Of a stretch of 8,035 nt of DNA, positions 6,308 to 8,035 are shown one piece after another. Made by a program: the position numbers and the translations under genes. The notes beneath the pieces were generated by a model. It was not told where the DNA came from, searched no databases, and saw nothing but the letters and a program-made list of their open reading frames with translations. How positions within the stretch are numbered: position 1 is the first letter of the stretch; each line of letters starts with the position of its first letter. The stretch comes from a bacterium (GTDB lineage Bacteria; Fidelibacterota; Marinisomatia; Marinisomatales; JAHJCW01), in the NCBI GenBank assembly GCA_030621275.1, contig JAUXHY010000041.1:1-8035 (forward strand), in the 5' to 3' direction.

Positions 6308-7722
6308 TGAAAAAATATATTTTAAAGTCTGAATTTATAACAGATGAAAGAGGGTTTGCATTTACAGCCACGGCAACGGTTATCAGTGTCATACTTGGTT
6401 TAACATTATTATTTATGGCAAATACAGTTGGGACTGAAAGTGTTCGTGTATCGGAATTATATTCAGGGCAAGGTGCTTATTGGGAAGCAATGGCAGAAGT
6501 ACAAATGGCAGCTGATATGATACGAACTAATGGAGTTGGAATACTTCCGACCATTACTGCTAATTTCCCAAATATCACAGTTACAAGTATTGATCAAAAT
6601 AATATTGTCATAGATAGTGAGGTAACTATTGGTAGTGCAAGAGGAGGTGCTCAACGAGCAGCTTCTATAAATATTACCAGTCCACTTTATTCCATAATAC
6701 AAAATGTTGGTGGACCCCCATTTGATATAACAGGGTTTGCCCGAGTTGATGGCGGCAATCTTTATATTGGCAATAATGTTAATGTTGATCGTTGGTGGTT
6801 TTTCCAATTAGGGCTTGTTGGTCAGAGTTCTTTAGTTAATTTTTTTATACCTAATGGTAATTCTGTTAATCCAGCAGTTCCACAAGGAGGGAATAATTAT
6901 ACTGTTACGAATATTCCACCACTGTCAATGCCCGGATTTGACCATACTGCTTACACTAATTTATTGAATATCGCAGGAGCGATTGCTGCCGATAATGCCG
7001 TTCTAGGAGAATACTTAGGACCTGAAACGTTGGATATCACTTCACATCCTGGTGGAATTGATCTTCAAAGCCCGGGTTACCCAAGTCGCCAACCATTAAT
7101 TAACGGAACAGGAATATTTGTAAATGGTAATTTAACTATTGATGGAACGAGCCTTACTGGAACTAATATATTAGATAATAATACATTCGCAAGCCCGGGA
7201 TTTATTGTAGTAAATGGAAATGTTACTTTAACCGGTTCTTGGTTTCTATGGATACCAATCTTCGAAATCCCGGATAACATTATAATCATTGCTAGTGGGA
7301 ATGTTACTAAGAATTATGTGAATTTCGGGGAAAGCGCTACCTATCCTCTAAATACATGGCCTACTTTTGTAAACGAAATATATACTTTAGGAAACCTTAC
7401 TACACCAAACTGGACATTAGGATCACGAATGTTTGGTCAGTTTAATGTATTTGGTGCATTTGCTTCAGTCGGATGGGTAAGCCGTACGAACGGTATGCTT
7501 TATTCACCAAATTCGCCATATAATTTTGGAACACTACTGGGCGCCTTTCCACGGTTTGATGGTACTTTTTATGTTCAGAGAGCGGCTAGTGACCAATTTG
7601 CCTGGTTTGCTGATATTAATCTAGATCCAAATGCACTATTGGGGAGAGGGTTAGGTGGTGGGCTTACTCAGCCTGTTACCATACCTTGGATAATTTTACC
7701 TGGAACAATACAAGAAATTTAA
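6307..7722 (+). CDS. Large PilX/GspK-position prepilin-like protein with beta-rich repeat passenger
   Basis: A 471-aa protein with a prepilin-like N-terminus: a 16-residue leader ending DERG, likely cleavage before F17, and mature FAFTA followed by a hydrophobic helix to about residue 40. Position +5 is Ala (A21), not Glu, as in GspK and many PilX-type subunits, which sit at the pseudopilus tip. The mature part is far longer than PilX (about 200 aa). From about 148 to 390 it is Gly/Asn-rich with strand-turn units: NLYIGNN, then NGNLT (273-277), NGNVT (303-307), SGNVT (330-334) and LGNLT (361-365), suggesting a beta-solenoid fold of the kind found in PilX-like and related polymer-forming domains (inference). 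Aromatic clusters (DRWWFF at 161-166, WFLWIP at 312-317) are notable. It has no cysteine. I see no GspK-type helical domain, so a surface-exposed tip or adhesive role is likelier than a true GspK; function is unproven. Confidence 0.75.
   Translation: MKKYILKSEFITDERGFAFTATATVISVILGLTLLFMANTVGTESVRVSELYSGQGAYWEAMAEVQMAADMIRTNGVGILPTITANFPNITVTSIDQNNIVIDSEVTIGSARGGAQRAASINITSPLYSIIQNVGGPPFDITGFARVDGGNLYIGNNVNVDRWWFFQLGLVGQSSLVNFFIPNGNSVNPAVPQGGNNYTVTNIPPLSMPGFDHTAYTNLLNIAGAIAADNAVLGEYLGPETLDITSHPGGIDLQSPGYPSRQPLINGTGIFVNGNLTIDGTSLTGTNILDNNTFASPGFIVVNGNVTLTGSWFLWIPIFEIPDNIIIIASGNVTKNYVNFGESATYPLNTWPTFVNEIYTLGNLTTPNWTLGSRMFGQFNVFGAFASVGWVSRTNGMLYSPNSPYNFGTLLGAFPRFDGTFYVQRAASDQFAWFADINLDPNALLGRGLGGGLTQPVTIPWIILPGTIQEI
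7123..7401 (+). repeat. Protein-level G-N-[LV]-T repeats in the tip pseudopilin
   Basis: Four copies of a [NSL]-G-N-[LV]-T unit begin at residues 273, 303, 330 and 361, spaced 30, 27 and 31 residues apart. The DNA of the copies differs in many codon positions, so the repeat is visible in protein rather than DNA and is old or under structural selection. The spacing suits a beta-solenoid with each turn made of two or so strands; no exact DNA repeat was seen. Confidence 0.5.
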
Positions 7723-7726
7723 AGGA
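7722..7726 (+). promoter_or_regulatory. Ribosome binding site for the small membrane protein
   Basis: AAGGA begins within the stop codon of the preceding gene and lies 6 nt before ATG 7733. This good spacing argues that the small frame is a real gene. Confidence 0.6.
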
Positions 7727-7732
7727 ATTATT

Positions 7733-7984
7733 ATGGAAAACAATTTAGCTAATATCTTATTTATTCTATCTGCAATATTGATGATTGGAGGAATATTAAT
7801 ATTTTTTGTGCCAAAATTTTTAATCAGAATCAGTGAACCATTGAATAAAGAATTTGGCACGAAAAGAAAAAATAAAAATCCCATTCTTCCTGATGAAAAA
7901 GTTTTTCTAAACCGTCATTTTTTTGGTCCTGTTCTAGTTATAATTGGATTGATATTACTGTATTTTTCATTTTATTTATTATAA
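7733..7984 (+). CDS. Unrecognised small two-helix membrane protein
   Basis: I do not recognise this 83-aa protein. It has two hydrophobic helices, about 7-27 and 63-83, joined by a 35-residue basic loop (KFLIRIS, then GTKRKNKN and NRHFF). By the positive-inside rule the loop would be cytoplasmic with both termini outside; the second helix ends at the C-terminus. There is no prepilin cleavage motif and no cysteine. A good ribosome binding site and a 10-nt gap to the previous gene place it in the same transcript, so a role near the pilus base is possible but rests on context only. It could also be an unrelated small membrane protein at the end of the operon. No terminator hairpin follows. Confidence 0.7.
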   Translation: MENNLANILFILSAILMIGGILIFFVPKFLIRISEPLNKEFGTKRKNKNPILPDEKVFLNRHFFGPVLVIIGLILLYFSFYLL

Positions 7985-8035
7985 CACCACTCGATTGTTG
8001 TAATTCCGGTGAATTTTATATATGGTAGAGGACAG
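7985..8035. other. Gap to window end with possible start of a next gene
   Basis: No hairpin plus T-run terminator is visible in these 51 bases. ATG at 8022 (then Val-Glu-Asp) is open to the edge and has a loose GGTGA upstream at 8009-8013; alternatively AGAGGA at 8027-8032 could be the ribosome binding site for a start just outside. Either reading would extend the operon. Confidence 0.2.

Noticed and set aside
6463..6807. 114-codon minus-strand frame inside the tip pseudopilin gene
   Set aside because: It is the complement of low-complexity Asn/Thr/Ile-rich codons and contains no recognisable motif.
7854..7871. TGGCACG resembling the -24 element of a sigma-54 promoter
   Set aside because: The -12 position reads A-rich sequence rather than TTGC, and the site lies inside the small membrane protein gene. 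No acceptable -24/-12 pair was found by eye elsewhere in the window.
1..8035. CRISPR array, insertion sequence, tRNA or phage features
   Set aside because: No spaced direct repeats, transposase frame, inverted ends, cloverleaf-like stretch or phage gene was seen; coding sequence fills almost all of the window.

Overview
The window is an AT-rich stretch in which nine genes, all on the + strand, are packed almost end to end. Together they form part of a type IV pilus / type II secretion-like machine. The source is a bacterium, very probably didermic, because the set combines an assembly ATPase, a polytopic platform protein, a prepilin peptidase, four minor (pseudo)pilins and a sigma-54 activator. 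The phylum cannot be settled by reading. The low GC and the gene order D-B-regulator-C-H-I-J-X suit an uncultivated AT-rich lineage rather than the classical Pseudomonas or Myxococcus layouts; an FCB-group or similar candidate phylum is a guess only.

Layout: (1) 1-446, the 3' part of a prepilin peptidase (PilD/GspO), cut by the window edge. (2) 463-2148, the extension ATPase PilB/GspE with all catalytic boxes and a four-cysteine zinc site. (3) 2156-3532, a sigma-54-dependent activator with an intact GAFTGA AAA+ domain and Fis-type helix-turn-helix but a degenerate receiver-like N-terminus. (4) 3556-4767, the inner-membrane platform PilC/GspF. (5) 4791-5279, a GspH/FimT-like pseudopilin. (6) 5266-5772, a GspI/PilV-like pseudopilin with Asp instead of Glu at mature position +5. 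(7) 5762-6307, a GspJ/PilW-like pseudopilin. (8) 6307-7722, a large prepilin-like protein in the PilX/GspK slot, with no acidic residue at +5 and a beta-rich passenger bearing repeated G-N-[LV]-T units. (9) 7733-7984, an unrecognised two-helix membrane protein. The last 51 bases hold no complete gene.

How the parts fit: PilD cleaves and methylates the prepilins; PilB hydrolyses ATP and drives PilC to extract pilins from the inner membrane; the four minor pilins would form the initiating tip complex, with gene 8 the natural candidate for the exposed tip. Genes 5-8 overlap or touch (14, 11 and 1 nt), which suggests translational coupling. No gap exceeds 23 nt between genes, and I see no internal promoter or terminator, so one long transcript is likely. 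A major pilin, PilT, PilMNOPQ and a sensor kinase are not in the window.

Most interesting points: the non-canonical sigma-54 activator lodged between pilB and pilC, and the large beta-solenoid-like tip pseudopilin. Neither is proof of a new system; the core machine is a known type.
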